Assembly: GCF_009684755.1 (NCBI RefSeq)
Contig: NZ_BLBC01000014.1
Coordinates: 233,906-297,905 of the forward strand
Direction of reading: 5' to 3'
Length of the DNA: 64,000 bases
Source of the DNA: Capnocytophaga felis
GTDB taxonomy: Bacteria > Bacteroidota > Bacteroidia > Flavobacteriales > Flavobacteriaceae
Below, in pieces: positions 63,297 to 64,000 of this stretch. The notes beneath the pieces are model-generated. The model saw only the letters and a program-made list of their open reading frames with translations, was not told the DNA's origin and ran no database searches. The first letter of the stretch is position 1; each line of letters opens with the position of its first letter. A program made the position numbers and the translations under genes.

Positions 63297-64000
63297 AGTT
63301 AATTTATTTTTGATTTAGGCTGTAACATTCCGCCTAAAAGGACACGCAAAGCAACACAAATCACCTACAAAGTACCATATTTCTTCGGCATATTACTTTC
63401 TTTTACAGTAATTCCCCCATTTCTACACAATGTTTTATGACCTACTAAAAACAAAAAAAATCCAAACTTTTACATTTGGATTTTCATAACAACCTTTCGC
63501 TATTTTTTAGGATATCAACCTCCCTATACATCATTTAAGATACAATAAAGAACGCCCTTTTTATCTTTTTTCGCAACGATTTCGCCTATTTATTTTTAAT
63601 TTCATTTTACTTTTACAAAACAAAAATAAAACACTATTAATCAATAAAATACAAATTTTTAGTCATAAACACATCGGTACCTCACTACCTCTTATTTATA
63701 ACTAAAAATTTGTAATTACCACTTTTTTAATCCTTTTACTATTAAAAAGAAGTATTTATTTTGTTTTATTATATTATATTGCATATATTAATATACTATA
63801 TACATATATCATATTTTGGTATATAATATATTTATAATAGCAAGCCAATATTTTTTTGAATTTAGTTAAACAAGAAATTATAAATCAAACAATTAGTGAT
63901 TTTCATTCAACTTAAAATAAACGTGATTTTTTCTATTATTATTTTTAATTGGATGAAATATTTCAACAAGATACTTAACATTAAACCTGTCTAAACTTTT
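63297..64000. other. AT-rich non-coding stretch right of the integrase
   Basis: No open frame of note on either strand. It contains one terminator-like hairpin (listed separately) and a very AT-rich block at about 63720-63840 with TATATA-type palindromes. It may contain the attachment site of the outer element, but no repeat partner was found in the window. Confidence 0.5.
63457..63484. terminator. Terminator-like hairpin
   Basis: AAAATCCAAA pairs with TTTGGATTTT, 8-base loop; A-run before, T-run inside the arm. Which gene it serves is outside the window or unknown. Confidence 0.55.

Overview
The window looks like a low-GC flavobacterial chromosome, most probably Capnocytophaga or a close relative. 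The reasons are the type IX secretion genes (a type B C-terminal sorting domain and a PorP/SprF protein), the Bacteroidetes-type -7 promoter box (TAnnTTTG) in front of many genes, SusD-free but FadL-like outer membrane proteins, and a set of families typical of Flavobacteriia (BT_3928-like DoxX protein, DUF1599, PRODH, EttA). No rRNA, tRNA or CRISPR array was seen. Species is not established; all family names come from reading the translations, not from a search.

Positions 1-40,100 are ordinary chromosome: bacilliredoxin, a CoA-transferase, MetG, an envelope lipoprotein plus FadL-like porin, an esterase/cyclophilin pair, an aroB-metalloprotease-PorP operon (T9SS cargo), proline dehydrogenase, an aspartate/asparagine module (DcuB, asparaginase, DUF4469 protein, porin), a secreted endonuclease I, DUF1599 and DoxX proteins, fatty-acid genes (acyl-CoA ligase, thiolase), RibF, TrmD, HU, EttA, the pta/ackA acetate pathway, MtaB and an SLC13 transporter. 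Stem-loop terminators close most of these units.

Positions 40,300-63,300 are accessory DNA in two nested layers. The outer layer reads on the minus strand: a tyrosine integrase, two unrecognised ORFs, a serine recombinase with an amber stop, and a DUF6088 antitoxin-like gene followed by a stump of its AbiEii partner. The inner layer is about 19 kb (43,272-62,324) and interrupts the outer integrase at its catalytic HxxR codons; joining 62,325 to 43,271 restores an exact in-frame 378-residue integrase. The inner element is a decayed CTnDOT-like integrative element: two tandem IntDOT-type integrases, an RteC-like regulator, a mobilisation protein, a DUF3408 (TraB-like) gene and a lysozyme fragment remain, but the conjugation apparatus is gone.

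Inside the inner element one block is intact: a three-gene operon (a GAPS4a-like PD-(D/E)XK nuclease, a GAPS4b-like partner and a YejK/NdpA-type nucleoid protein) followed by a DUF6088-AbiEii toxin-antitoxin pair. Two near-identical 28-bp inverted-repeat sequences (23 of 28 bases the same) sit in front of the nuclease operon and of DUF6088, suggesting that one regulator controls both. Around this block almost everything is broken (MATE pump, HEAT-repeat protein, RteC, Mob, first integrase, and a long unrecognised gene with two PD-(D/E)XK-like domains at 58,052-61,344). A 145-bp MITE-like insertion with 19-bp inverted ends and a 9-bp target duplication splits the lysozyme fragment. The best candidates for an undescribed system are the co-regulated nuclease/NdpA/AbiE block and the decayed double-nuclease gene.
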